From assembly GCF_003841485.1 (NCBI RefSeq), contig NZ_REFY01000001.1, positions 655,124-719,123 of the forward strand: a stretch of 64,000 nucleotides of DNA. Reading direction: 5' to 3'. The DNA is from Natrarchaeobius halalkaliphilus (GTDB taxonomy: Archaea; Halobacteriota; Halobacteria; Halobacteriales; Natrialbaceae). This document shows, in pieces, positions 25,030 through 34,128 of the stretch (positions within the stretch are counted from its first letter, which is position 1; every line of letters starts with the position of its first letter). The translations under genes were made by a program, and so were the position numbers. Under the pieces are notes generated by a model that worked only from the letters and a program-made list of their open reading frames with translations, ran no database searches and was not told where the DNA came from.

Positions 25030-27423
25030 ATGAGTAAGGCAAGAATGGCGGATTCGAACTGGCGTGCGGTGTTCGGCCACGAAGAACCCTACGACGAGCA
25101 AGTCGACGGCATCGAGACGACGATCGACACCGCTCGAGACGGCGGCTATACGGTCATCGAAGGAGCCTGTGGTACCGGGAAGACGATGATTGCGCTCACC
25201 GCGGGCATCGATCTCGTTCGCGATCCCGACACCGACTACGAGCGCGTCCTCGTTCTCACGAGCGTCAAACAGCAACTGCGCCAGTTCGAGACCGACCTCG
25301 AGACGATCAACGACGCCCTTCCCGACGACTCCCGGCCGGTCTCCGGGCTCACGCTCGTCGGGAAGGCCGACGTCTGTCCGTACAACCGCGAGCGGGTGGC
25401 GGGATTCGACGACGGGAACGTCTACGACCGCTGTGAGACACTTCGGGATCGAACCAGGGATATCACCGGCGAGGGCGGCGAGACGACCGCCGGAAGCCTG
25501 GCCGGACGCGCTCGCAGCCAGCAGATCGGCCTCGCGGACAGCGGCACTCGAGACACCGGCGGAACCTTCCTCGAGACCACGGGCGAGGCGACGCCCTACC
25601 CGCGCCAGCTACCCGAGTACAGCGACGGCGGTCCCGTCGGCGCCGAAACCGAGTACTGCCCGTTCTATGCGCGCTACCTCGAGGATCTTCCAGAAGAGGG
25701 AAGCGACAGTGACAGCGCCGAAGCGGTTCCGTACGATTTCACGACGGCGGGAGCGGTCACGCCGGAGGATCTGGTCGCACAGAGCGTCCGTCACGGCACG
25801 TGCCCGCATTCGGTGATGGGTGCCGTCCTCGGCCACGTCGAGGTCGTCGTCGGCAACTACTACCACGCGTTCGATCCGCGGACCGTCGGCTCTTTTACGG
25901 GAGCATTGCTCGACGAGTCGACGTTCGTCGTCTGCGACGAGGCACACATGCTCGAGCCTCGCGTGCGAAACCTGGTTAGCGAGGGGATTACGGATACGTC
26001 CCTCAGGGATGCAGAGACCGAACTCTCTCGGGTTATTCAGCCCGTCAAGTTCGAACGGGAGGGTCGGCAGGTCGAAGGAGGATCCAAGACCGCCGACGCC
26101 GACCTGGTTCGAGCGGAACTGAACGACAGCGAGGTCTCGATCGAAGACCTCGACAGGACCCTCGAGTTCGTCCAGGATCTCCGGAGCGAACTCGATCGAC
26201 GAGTGACCGCACATCTCGACCGGAAATGGGGGGGTTGGAAATCCGACATCGCTGCTCTCGAAGACGACGAAGTCCCGCTTCGAGATCCGGCCGAACCGGC
26301 CGAAGACGAACTCTCCGAATGGGCTCGTGAGGCCGGCTACGGCGACGCTGACTGGACCCGAGCCGAAGCCGTCGGTGCCGTCGTCGAACGTATCCTCAAC
26401 GAAGCCGAAAGCGAGGACCGGACCCGGAGTTCGCCTGCGGTCGGTCGCGTGCTCGGAGAGTGGTATCGTCGCGGACACACCGATCACTTTCGCGAGATCG
26501 AACTCGAGCGCACCTGGAACGAGACCGAGCCCGCCGACTCGTGGCGTCGCGCGTACACCGCGCGACTCGCGTTACACAACTGCGTTCCGAGCGATGCCAT
26601 CGGTTCGCGGCTCGCGTCCTTCGGCGGCGGAATTCTGATGAGTGCGACGCTCGAGCCGATGGCGGCGTTCACCGAGGTTACCGGGCTCGACTACCTCGAA
26701 CGTGAGGAAGATCGTCCGGTCGTCGAACGGCGCTACGGGCTGCACTTTCCCGCGGAGAACCGCGAGAGCTTCGCCGTTGCCGCTCCGAAGTTCACGTACG
26801 ATAACCGGGGTTCCGTCGATGAATCGAACCCGACGCGGACCCACTACGTGCGTGCGATTTCGAAAGCGGCGGCGCTCCCCGGAAACGTTCTCGTGGCGAT
26901 GCCGAGTTACACCGAAGCCGAGTGGATCGCGGACGTTCTCTGCGACCGTCTCGACAAGCCGGTCTTGCGCGACGCCTCGAGCGACGACGAGGCGACCGAA
27001 TCGCTAAAGAGCGACTTCTTCGCCGGGGAGGGGAAAGTGCTCGTGACGAGTCTCCGCGGGACGCTGACGGAGGGAGTCGACTACAGCGGTGACAGACTCT
27101 CGGCGGCGGTCGTCTGTGGCGTTCCGATCGTCAACACCTCGAGCCCGCGGACGAAAGCCGTCAGGCGAGCCTACGACGACGAGTTCGAGGACGGCTTCGT
27201 TTACGCGTTGACCATCCCCGCGGTCCGGAAGGCCCGACAGGCTATCGGCCGGGTGATCCGGTCGCCCGACGACGTCGGCGTTCGCGTCCTGCTAGACGAA
27301 CGGTACGCACGCGAGAGCTGGGACTCCGTTCGACCGTACCTTCCCGACGACGGCGAGTTCCAACCGGTCAGTCCCGACATGCTCGAGTTAGGACTCGAGC
27401 GATTTCGCTCTCGACTCGATTGA
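25030..27423 (+). CDS. XPD/Rad3-like iron-sulfur DNA helicase
   Basis: 797 residues. This is a superfamily 2 5'-3' helicase of the XPD/DinG group. Walker A GACGTGKT is at 45-52 and DEAH at 303-306. Cysteines 116, 135, 210 and 258 are placed as the four ligands of the XPD 4Fe-4S cluster (CPYNRE, DRCETLR, YCPFY, TCPHS). The C-terminal half contains SATLEP, VLVTSLRGTLTEGVDYSG and the motif VI region KARQAIGRVIRSPDD. The region between the second and third cysteine is long and acidic compared with crystal-structure homologues. The likely role is nucleotide excision repair or transcription-coupled repair. A second ATG 15 nt downstream (MADSNWR) is an alternative start. Confidence 0.93.
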   Translation: MSKARMADSNWRAVFGHEEPYDEQVDGIETTIDTARDGGYTVIEGACGTGKTMIALTAGIDLVRDPDTDYERVLVLTSVKQQLRQFETDLETINDALPDDSRPVSGLTLVGKADVCPYNRERVAGFDDGNVYDRCETLRDRTRDITGEGGETTAGSLAGRARSQQIGLADSGTRDTGGTFLETTGEATPYPRQLPEYSDGGPVGAETEYCPFYARYLEDLPEEGSDSDSAEAVPYDFTTAGAVTPEDLVAQSVRHGTCPHSVMGAVLGHVEVVVGNYYHAFDPRTVGSFTGALLDESTFVVCDEAHMLEPRVRNLVSEGITDTSLRDAETELSRVIQPVKFEREGRQVEGGSKTADADLVRAELNDSEVSIEDLDRTLEFVQDLRSELDRRVTAHLDRKWGGWKSDIAALEDDEVPLRDPAEPAEDELSEWAREAGYGDADWTRAEAVGAVVERILNEAESEDRTRSSPAVGRVLGEWYRRGHTDHFREIELERTWNETEPADSWRRAYTARLALHNCVPSDAIGSRLASFGGGILMSATLEPMAAFTEVTGLDYLEREEDRPVVERRYGLHFPAENRESFAVAAPKFTYDNRGSVDESNPTRTHYVRAISKAAALPGNVLVAMPSYTEAEWIADVLCDRLDKPVLRDASSDDEATESLKSDFFAGEGKVLVTSLRGTLTEGVDYSGDRLSAAVVCGVPIVNTSSPRTKAVRRAYDDEFEDGFVYALTIPAVRKARQAIGRVIRSPDDVGVRVLLDERYARESWDSVRPYLPDDGEFQPVSPDMLELGLERFRSRLD

Positions 27424-27458
27424 ACCGCGCGCATTCGCTCGAGCGGTTGCGTCCGGTT

Positions 27459-27935
27459 TCAGGATCGTTTGTCGGCGACAGCGATGCCGCGGTGGCGCTC
27501 GCCGTCGATCGATTCGATCGAAAAGCCCAGCCGCTCGTAAAACGGCCGCACGCGGTCGTCGAATCGCGCCGTGAGCCGCCCCTCGTCCTCGAGCGCACGT
27601 TCGACCAGTGCGCTCCCGATACCGCGCCCCCGGTGACGGCGACGGACTCCGACGGCCGAGACGTGTGCGCCAGGCTGGTTGCCGTGGGGTTCGAGGACGA
27701 GCGCGCCCAGGAGGCGTTCGGCCTCCCTGGAATCGTCGCTTCTCGTCCTTCCATCGCCGTGAACTGCGTTCGCTCGAGCACTCCCGGTCGATCTGGCGCG
27801 TCGGTCGCCTGCGACGAGGACCTCACCGTTGTGGATTCGCGCTTCGACGTTGCCCGGCTCGAGCATCGCCGCGTCGAGGATCCGACGCACCTCGAGCGAA
27901 TCGTCCCGGGTCGCGACGCGAACGAAGGCGGTCAT
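27459..27935 (-). CDS. GNAT family N-acetyltransferase
   Basis: 158 residues. The acetyl-CoA-binding loop is intact, VGVRRRHRGRGIGSALVERAL (RRxxGxG/A), followed by RPFYERLGFSIES typical of the last GNAT strand. An acidic, Arg-rich insert (about residues 40-75) interrupts the N-terminal half and is likely a loop. The substrate is unknown. It is convergent with the helicase gene and its 5' end faces the sulfite reductase gene. Confidence 0.88.
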   Translation of the reverse strand: MTAFVRVATRDDSLEVRRILDAAMLEPGNVEARIHNGEVLVAGDRRARSTGSARANAVHGDGRTRSDDSREAERLLGALVLEPHGNQPGAHVSAVGVRRRHRGRGIGSALVERALEDEGRLTARFDDRVRPFYERLGFSIESIDGERHRGIAVADKRS

Positions 27936-28273
27936 ATCAGTGGATCAGGCCGGCGATCCTCAAAACGGGTCGGCTTTCGGACGTCTCTCGTACACGATCG
28001 AAACCCTCGCAGGATATATTTGCCGCTACCGGTGACGATTCTCTGATGATCGATCGAGATACCGCGAAGTTGAATCCGCTGTGGCCGATTTCGCCTTTCG
28101 CCGGTGAGCGGACCGGCCGTTCCAGAGGCAACATTTTCCGCATGAAGCGACCGTTGTCAGGTTTGGCCACATTACGGAGAGGTATACCTGTAGGGCGTTT
28201 GTATCCGGTAACCGATGAACTATGCGTACCTCGCTATGGAAGGACGATGCACCCCTCGAAGGCGGTGGTTCGA
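27936..28273. other. Divergent promoter region between GNAT and siroheme reductase genes
   Basis: 338 nt with no convincing coding sequence. A TATA-like GGATATATTTG occurs at about 28013-28023. A perfect 10-bp palindrome AGGTATACCT lies at 28180-28189, about 90 nt upstream of the reductase start, and could be an operator. Confidence 0.5.
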
Positions 28274-29983
28274 ATGAACACGACTGAACGGTACAAACAG
28301 GAGAAACACCCTCTTGACGTCATCGACGACGTCTACGAGTACGCGGAGGACGGACTCGACTTCGAGGAGATCGAAGCCCGTGCCGGCGACGGTGAGTGGG
28401 AACGCCTGAAATGGGCTGGAATGTACGCCCAGAAGCAGGAGGGCTACTTCATGATCCGGACCAAGGTTCCGGGCGGCAAGCTCACGCCGGCGCAGGCCGA
28501 AGTGATCGGGGAGGTCACCGACGACCTCGCCGTCGCACCCGAGGAGTACGGCGGCCAGCAGCAAAACGAACTGTGGGGGGACGCCTACCTCGACATCACT
28601 ACCCGACAGGACATCCAGAAACACTGGATCCGTATCGAGGACGTCCCGGAGATGTGGGAGCGCTACGACGAGGTCGGTCTGACGACCGTCCAGGGCTGTG
28701 GGGACTCGGCACGGAACGTGCTTGGCTGCCCCGCAGCGGGTCTCGACGACCACGAGTGTTTCAACGCCCAGCCGGTCGTCGACGCCGTCTCGGAGTACTT
28801 CACCGGAAACCGCGAGTACGCCAACCTTCCCCGAAAGTTCAAGCTCACGATCACCGGCTGCGCCCACGACTGCGCACAGTCACAGATCAACGACATCGGA
28901 CTCGTTCCCGCAAAGAAACAACTCGAGGACGAGCACGTCTACGGCTTTCACGCCCGCGTCGGCGGTGGCCTCTCGGACGGGCCACGCATGGCCTCCGAAC
29001 TCGACGTGTTCGTTCGACCCGAGGACGCCGTCGAGTTCTGTCGAGCCGTTGCCCAGACGTTCAAAGAACTCGGCGACCGCACAAACCGCGGCGTCTGTCG
29101 AATGCGGTATCTCGTCGAACAGATGGGTCCCGAGGCGTTCGAACAGGCCATTCGAGACCGCTGTACCGTCGAGTTGCCGACCGACGGCCAGAACCTGACC
29201 GTCGGCTATCAGGGCGACCACGTCGGCGTCCACGACCAGAAACAGGGCGGACTGCAGTACGTCGGGTTCAACGTCATCGCCGGTCGCATGGGCGGCGACG
29301 AGTTCGCCCAGGCGGCCCGCGCCGCAGAGAAGTACGGCACGGAGGATGCCTCCGTCCGGCTCGCGACCGATCAGAACTTCCTCATCAGCCACATCCCCGA
29401 GGAGAACGTCGAGGACCTTCTGGCGGAACCCTTCGCACAGGAGTACCAGCCCGATCCCGGCGCGTTCTCCCGCGGAGCCGTCGGCTGTACCGGAAACGAG
29501 TTCTGTAACTACGCGATCATCGAGACGAAAAAGCGCACCAAGCGCTGGGCGCGCGAACTCGACGAGCGAATCGACGTCCCCGACGACATCGACGCCATCC
29601 GAATGCACATGTCCGGTTGTTCGGCCTCCTGTGCACAGCCACAGATCGCTGACATCGGCTTCCGTGGCGAGACCGTCAAGCTGGACGAAAACGGCCAAAG
29701 CCCGCGAGCGCAGGACGGCGAGTCCGATATCGTCGAGGGGATGGACTTCGGACTCGGCGGCTCCCTCGGCGCGGACAACGAGTTCCTGGATTGGGTCGAG
29801 AGCGCCGTTCCCGCCGACGCCGTAATCCCCGCTCTCGAGCAGCTGTTCGACGCCTTTGCCGACGAGCGCCACGACGGCGAGGAGTTCTACTCCTGGTGTC
29901 GTCGCGTCGACAACGAGCGTCTGCGCCAGACCATGCAAGACGCCGACGCTCCCGTCGCACGAGGTGTTGCCCATGGGGACTGA
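28274..29983 (+). CDS. Siroheme sulfite/nitrite reductase
   Basis: 569 residues from the ATG at 28274; in-frame sequence upstream lacks family similarity. The layout is the standard NIR_SIR duplicated fold. The second-half cysteines for the 4Fe-4S/siroheme centre are Cys405, Cys411, Cys449 and Cys453 (CTGNEFC and CSASC). The first half keeps GCGDSARNVLGC and TGCAHDC. This is a six-electron reductase for sulfite or nitrite. No nitrate transporter or nitrate reductase gene is near, and the overlapping downstream gene is an F420-type oxidoreductase. Assimilatory sulfite reduction with F420H2 as donor is therefore plausible, but ferredoxin-nitrite reductase cannot be excluded. Confidence 0.9.
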   Translation: MNTTERYKQEKHPLDVIDDVYEYAEDGLDFEEIEARAGDGEWERLKWAGMYAQKQEGYFMIRTKVPGGKLTPAQAEVIGEVTDDLAVAPEEYGGQQQNELWGDAYLDITTRQDIQKHWIRIEDVPEMWERYDEVGLTTVQGCGDSARNVLGCPAAGLDDHECFNAQPVVDAVSEYFTGNREYANLPRKFKLTITGCAHDCAQSQINDIGLVPAKKQLEDEHVYGFHARVGGGLSDGPRMASELDVFVRPEDAVEFCRAVAQTFKELGDRTNRGVCRMRYLVEQMGPEAFEQAIRDRCTVELPTDGQNLTVGYQGDHVGVHDQKQGGLQYVGFNVIAGRMGGDEFAQAARAAEKYGTEDASVRLATDQNFLISHIPEENVEDLLAEPFAQEYQPDPGAFSRGAVGCTGNEFCNYAIIETKKRTKRWARELDERIDVPDDIDAIRMHMSGCSASCAQPQIADIGFRGETVKLDENGQSPRAQDGESDIVEGMDFGLGGSLGADNEFLDWVESAVPADAVIPALEQLFDAFADERHDGEEFYSWCRRVDNERLRQTMQDADAPVARGVAHGD

Positions 29984-31595
29984 CGACCCGGATTCGAACG
30001 CGGACGGAGTCGACCGCGTCTTCCCCGGCGTACCACACTCCGAGGACGACGACGACGCCGTGATCGTCCCCGAAACGAGCGGCGCTGGGTCTCGATCGCG
30101 AGCGGAAACCGATCACGCTCGAGACGACGCGATCCGATCGGAGGATTCGGAGGAAAGCGCTGAGAGCGGTTGCACGACCCATTCCTGTACCTGTGGCGAA
30201 AAGACCGAGTCTCCGGAGGCAAGCGAACGAGCGCTCGCGACCGACGGTGCCGGCGTCTCGAACGTCGATAGTGACGGTGACCTCGGTGATCTCGAGTTCA
30301 CCGAGCCCGCTGCGGACGTGAGCCAGGACGTCTACGACGACGCGCCGGACACTCGCGTCGGGGTCCCGGATGGCGTCGATCTCGAGACACCGGAGTACTC
30401 GATTCGGTCACGGATGAACGACATCGAGACGCCGGACGAGAAGACCTGGTTCATGGAGCTCGACGAGGCCGTCATCGACGACGGCCGCTGTATCAAGTGT
30501 GGCACCTGCGTCGCCGCCTGTCCGTCTGATTCGATCGGCGTCGGTGACGACGGTCTGCCCGAACTGGTCAAGATGTGTACCGGCTGTTCGCTCTGTTGGG
30601 ACTTCTGTCCTCGCGGTGGGCTCCGGTACGAGCGCCAGTGGAAGATCACCGGCGGCGAGGACAACGTCAAGGGAGCCGGCGATCCGATCACTGAGTTCTC
30701 CGCGAAGGTCGACGACGACTGGACCGACGGCGCACAGGACGGCGGCGTCGTTACCGGTATCCTCGCGACCTTGCTCGAGGAAGGCGAGATCGACGGCGCA
30801 CTCATCGCGACCGAGAGCGAAGACGAAGCCTGGAAGGCGGAAAGCTTCCTCGCGACGACCGAAGAGGAGCTCATCGAGAACGCAGGAACCGTCTACAACC
30901 AGACGCTCGCGCTCGGGAACCTCGACCTGAAACAGTGGAAACACAAGCTCCCCGACAAGGACTGGGACGATCTCAGTCTCGCACTCGTCGGCACACCCTG
31001 TGAGATCGAAGGTATCCGCGCTCTCCAGGACTTCGAGTGGGACTACCAGGCCCAGAACGAGGGTATTCAGGCCGTCGAGTACACGATCGCGCTGATGTGT
31101 ACCAAGAACTTCAACTACTACAGCCTCATGGGCGAGCAACTCGAGGAAAAACGCGGAATCTCGCCCGAGGAGATCGGCAAGATGGACGTCCTCCACGGCA
31201 AGATGATGGTCTACGGCCACGACGGCGAGATGATCCTGGAGGAGGACATCGAAAACTTCCACGACGCCGCACTGAAAGGCTGTGACGAGTGTGCCGACTT
31301 CACCGGCTTCTGTTCGGACGTCACCGTCGGCTCCGTCGGCTCCTCCGACGAGTACTCGAGCGTCATCCTCCGGACCGAACAGGGCGTCAAAGCCTGGGAG
31401 CTCACCGAACCAAAACTCGACTACCACGATCTCGAGGACAAATCGGCCGTCGGCAAGCTTCAGGGCTGGGACAAAAAGAAGGCCTTCGAGAGCCTAGAGC
31501 GCCCGTTCGATCCGGACGCTCCGCGCTTTATCGACTACACGGATCACGCCGAAAATTACGGAACTGCGCTCAACCCTCACGACCAGGGTCACTAG
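29973..31595 (+). CDS. FrhB-family F420-dependent oxidoreductase with two 4Fe-4S clusters
   Basis: 540 residues from the ATG at 29973, overlapping the reductase stop by 11 nt. The first about 150 residues are an acidic disordered region with a small Cys cluster (Cys67, Cys72, Cys74). Two 4Fe-4S ferredoxin motifs follow: Cys173/176/179/183 and Cys202/205/208/212. The rest is the FrhB domain that binds FAD and coenzyme F420, including CDECADFTGFCSDVTVGSVGSS. The order ferredoxin-FrhB equals the N-terminal half of F420-dependent sulfite reductase (Fsr) of methanogens, while the upstream gene supplies a siroheme reductase. The two proteins probably form an electron-transfer pair. Confidence 0.9.
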   Translation: MGTDDPDSNADGVDRVFPGVPHSEDDDDAVIVPETSGAGSRSRAETDHARDDAIRSEDSEESAESGCTTHSCTCGEKTESPEASERALATDGAGVSNVDSDGDLGDLEFTEPAADVSQDVYDDAPDTRVGVPDGVDLETPEYSIRSRMNDIETPDEKTWFMELDEAVIDDGRCIKCGTCVAACPSDSIGVGDDGLPELVKMCTGCSLCWDFCPRGGLRYERQWKITGGEDNVKGAGDPITEFSAKVDDDWTDGAQDGGVVTGILATLLEEGEIDGALIATESEDEAWKAESFLATTEEELIENAGTVYNQTLALGNLDLKQWKHKLPDKDWDDLSLALVGTPCEIEGIRALQDFEWDYQAQNEGIQAVEYTIALMCTKNFNYYSLMGEQLEEKRGISPEEIGKMDVLHGKMMVYGHDGEMILEEDIENFHDAALKGCDECADFTGFCSDVTVGSVGSSDEYSSVILRTEQGVKAWELTEPKLDYHDLEDKSAVGKLQGWDKKKAFESLERPFDPDAPRFIDYTDHAENYGTALNPHDQGH

Positions 31596-31699
31596 ACGGT
31601 TCTCTCCCGCTTCGCTCGTCCGGTGCGTCGATTCCGTTCGGATCGGATTCGGCTGAGACGGTTGCTATTTTCCACCGCTCGACTCGAGGGCGGCGTCTG

Positions 31700-32311
31700 T
31701 TACTCAACCTCGATGTCGCCGTGCATCGTGCCTTCGTGGGGCTCACAGACGTAGGCTGCCATCTCGTCGGTAACTTCGTCGACCTCGAGCGTTTGGGTTT
31801 CTCCCTCTTCGTCTATGATTTCGGTTTCGTAGTCGTCGACTACTTCGTCGTCGTCGTCTCGAATCTCGATGTTGTGGCCGACTCCGTCCAGATTCTCCCA
31901 GGTGATCTCGTAGGACTCTCCTTCTTCCAGGGTGAGCGTCGGATTCTCCTCGTCGGCGATGGACTCCGGTTCCTGGCCCATCCACGCCTGAGTCTCGCCG
32001 CCGAGCATGATCTCGTCGTCGGGATCGATCGCGTCGCCGTTTTCGCCGTTCTCGTCGTTCTCTCCGTTGTCGTCGTTTCCGTTCCCGTTTTCTTCACCGT
32101 TTTCGGGCTCTCCATTCGCCTCGGGGTCGCCGTTTTCACCGTTTCCGTTGCCGGGTTCGGCTCCGTTTTCCGGTTCCACTCCGTTTCCGTTTCCGGGCTC
32201 TTCGCCGTTCTCGTCGCCGGGTCCGCCACAGCCTGCGATGAACGCCGTGGCAGCGACAGCGCTTCCGAGCTGAAGGACTTTTCGTCGGGATCGTGGTTCG
32301 TCTGATGGCAT
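31700..32311 (-). CDS. Halocyanin-like blue copper lipoprotein
   Basis: 203 residues. A Tat signal (SRRKVLQLG) and lipobox ending FIAGC precede a linker of about 75 residues of Gly/Asn/Glu. The C-terminal cupredoxin domain contains type 1 copper ligands: His in GHNIEI, and the cluster CEPHEGTMHG (Cys, His, Met). Halocyanins carry electrons between membrane complexes and terminal oxidases on the outer face of the membrane. The gene is convergent with the FrhB-family gene. The linker is unusually long and repetitive. Confidence 0.88.
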   Translation of the reverse strand: MPSDEPRSRRKVLQLGSAVAATAFIAGCGGPGDENGEEPGNGNGVEPENGAEPGNGNGENGDPEANGEPENGEENGNGNDDNGENDENGENGDAIDPDDEIMLGGETQAWMGQEPESIADEENPTLTLEEGESYEITWENLDGVGHNIEIRDDDDEVVDDYETEIIDEEGETQTLEVDEVTDEMAAYVCEPHEGTMHGDIEVE

Positions 32312-32323
32312 AGTCCTCGGAGC

Positions 32324-32923
32324 CTATACCGTCTGGCCCCAAAAGCCGACGCCACGCACTGGCAGGCCGGTATGCTTCGATTTCGCCGGATACTCGATCT
32401 CCGCCGGGTCGTTGTCACGTCCGTTGGGACACCACTGAACTGTCCCGGGTGCTAGCCCACCCGAGACGTGGCTTCTACCCGAAGGGTCAAGCCGTGAGCA
32501 CGCAATCCCAGCGGACCATAAACGTCCCGCACGACCGCCGAGCCGTCCGATTCGCCTAGCCACAGCCCCGCGATGGCGTCCCGAACGTTCCCTCGAGATC
32601 GCGGAGTGCGACGATGAACGGAGGTGGCGAACCCGAAACGACGAACGGCCGTCGACGCTCCAGCCCCAGCGTCGCTGACGCGGCGTCGAGATCTCGATCG
32701 GAACGGGAAGCCGATTCTCGAACGCGACGTGAATCTCGACCGGCTCGCCACGGGAATAGACTCCCCGATCGGTTTCGACCGAGACGGCGACCGCTCGACG
32801 CGCCAGCGAATCCGGAACGAGCGACGAGAGAAACCGCTTTGCCGCGGATCGTGATCCGTCGGCGTCGCCTCCGTCGCGTTCGCTCGTTTCGGCGTCAGTT
32901 CGTCGCGGCTGTGGGCCGACCAT
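32324..32923 (-). pseudogene. Decayed haloarchaeal gene, only the N-terminal part looks real
   Basis: The frame is open for 199 codons, but only the first 75 or so residues look like a real protein (KRFLSSLVPDSLARRAVAVS, RGEPVEIHVAFENRLPVP, WGWSVDG). This resembles a beta-rich haloarchaeal family that would continue for about 60 more residues. Beyond about position 32690 the sequence becomes Arg/Ser-rich and unlike a protein in this frame, and the neighbouring frames do not restore it convincingly. The hairpin element at 32.4 kb lies inside the lost half, so insertion followed by decay is the likely cause. The exact break point cannot be fixed by eye. Confidence 0.45.
32444..32475 (+). repeat. 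Structured repeat, copy 1 (GGGTGCTAG hairpin)
   Basis: The sequence shares CCCGGGTGCTAG, CACCCGAGACGTG and GCTTC, in order, with 48302-48335. Stem CGGGTG/CACCCG (32446-32451 with 32458-32463) has a 6-nt loop. A second small stem ACCC/GGGT follows at 32477-32487. Its identity is uncertain: it could be the right end of an IS200/IS605-like element without its genes. Confidence 0.6.
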
Positions 32924-32973
32924 AGCGGAAAAACTACCGTATCAGTGCCACCCTGATCCACGTCCCCACTCGG

Positions 32974-33141
32974 TTATCGCCAGGCTGTCAGCGTCGGTGC
33001 GGCCTCCGCCTGCATCGAGAGCCACGCGCCGTCCGCCGAGATATCCGCGATGACGTACTCGTCGCAGTGACTCGCGTCGCCGGCGTCGATCGATCCGACG
33101 ATCGTGTCGGTATTCGTCGTGGCGTGGGGATTCGTCGCCAT
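32974..33141 (-). CDS. Small haloarchaeal protein (DUF7556-like)
   Basis: 55 residues from the ATG at 33141. The sequence VGSIDAGDASHCDEYVIADISADGAWLSM matches a small conserved haloarchaeal family that I recall as DUF7556. It is acidic and has a beta-hairpin-like core and no cysteine pair. The function is unknown. A TATA-like TTTATATGTG on the minus strand (33163-33172) lies about 25 nt before the start and suggests a leaderless transcript. Confidence 0.68.
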   Translation of the reverse strand: MATNPHATTNTDTIVGSIDAGDASHCDEYVIADISADGAWLSMQAEAAPTLTAWR

Positions 33142-33276
33142 GTATGTGAGTGACACCCATCCACATATAAACTCGTCGAATCTGACTGTCGTGCTCGAGG
33201 ACCCATCAGTTCGCGGATACGTTCTCGCACGGACGAAACACTGGGTTTATACTCATTTTCGCCGTATCCTGGTGAC

Positions 33277-34128
33277 ATGAACGTAGCCGACGCGATGACA
33301 GCCCGAGCGGACGTGGTGACCGTCGAACTGCCGGGTACTCGCGCCGACGTCCTCGAGTACCTGCAAGAACGATCGTTCTCGTCCGTCCCGGTCGTCAAAC
33401 CGACCGACGACGGGCCGGAGTATCGCGGCCTGGTTTCTCGAGACGCGCTGATCGAACAGCCCGACGAGGACCAGCTCGTCATGCTGATGGACGAGGTTCC
33501 GACGACGACGAGCGAGACGTCGCTCGAGGACGCCGCGCGGACGATGGTCCAAGAGGACGCGCGCCGCGTTCCGGTCGTCGACGGGGAGCTCGAAGGGATC
33601 GTGACGGTGACCGACGTGATCCACGCGATCGCGACCGGCGATCAGGAGACCGACGCCACGGCCGAATCGTACGCGAGCGACGACGTGAACACGACCTACG
33701 AGGGAACGCCGCTGCCCGTTTCCGAGCGCGAACTCTACTACGCCAACGTTCCATATACGGTCGCACTGGACGACGACGGTCGGATGAGCGGCGTCCTCAC
33801 GGAGGTCGACATCATCGACGTGGCCCGTATCGTCGAGGGAGAAGAGGAGACGGGCAACAACTTCCCGGACCAGGATTCGCAGTGGTCCTGGGAGGGAATC
33901 AAGGGCGTCGGAAGTCGATACCTCCCGACGCGAGACATCGAGCTTCCGAACGGTCCGGTCAGCGAATTCATGACCGACGACGTCGTGACCGTTTCGGCGT
34001 CGACGTCGCTCCAGGAGGTCGCACAGCGGATGATCCGCAACGATATCGAACAGATCCCGATGGTGACCGGCGAACAGCTCGTCGGCATCGTCTGTGACGT
34101 CAACGTCCTGGAGACGCTGTATGACTGA
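33277..34128 (+). CDS. Four-CBS-domain protein
   Basis: 283 residues formed by two pairs of CBS motifs: MNVADAMTARADVVTVELPG with SVPVVKPTDDG, then MDEVPTTTSETSLEDAARTM with RRVPVVDGELEGIVTVTDVI; the second pair follows PLPVSERELYYANVPYTV and VSEFMTDDVVTVSASTSLQEVA. CBS pairs bind adenosine nucleotides and sense energy state. Its last 8 nt overlap the start of glyS, so the two are translationally coupled, a conserved haloarchaeal arrangement in my recollection. A link between the adenylate charge and glycyl-tRNA synthesis is inference. Confidence 0.9.
   Translation: MNVADAMTARADVVTVELPGTRADVLEYLQERSFSSVPVVKPTDDGPEYRGLVSRDALIEQPDEDQLVMLMDEVPTTTSETSLEDAARTMVQEDARRVPVVDGELEGIVTVTDVIHAIATGDQETDATAESYASDDVNTTYEGTPLPVSERELYYANVPYTVALDDDGRMSGVLTEVDIIDVARIVEGEEETGNNFPDQDSQWSWEGIKGVGSRYLPTRDIELPNGPVSEFMTDDVVTVSASTSLQEVAQRMIRNDIEQIPMVTGEQLVGIVCDVNVLETLYD

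Larger units (their letters stand above)
32312..32973. other. Region with a degraded gene and a hairpin element
   Basis: This stretch has no intact gene. It contains the 5' part of a haloarchaeal protein-coding sequence on the minus strand that loses similarity, and a GGGTGCTAG hairpin at 32444-32475. See the separate entries. Confidence 0.5.
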
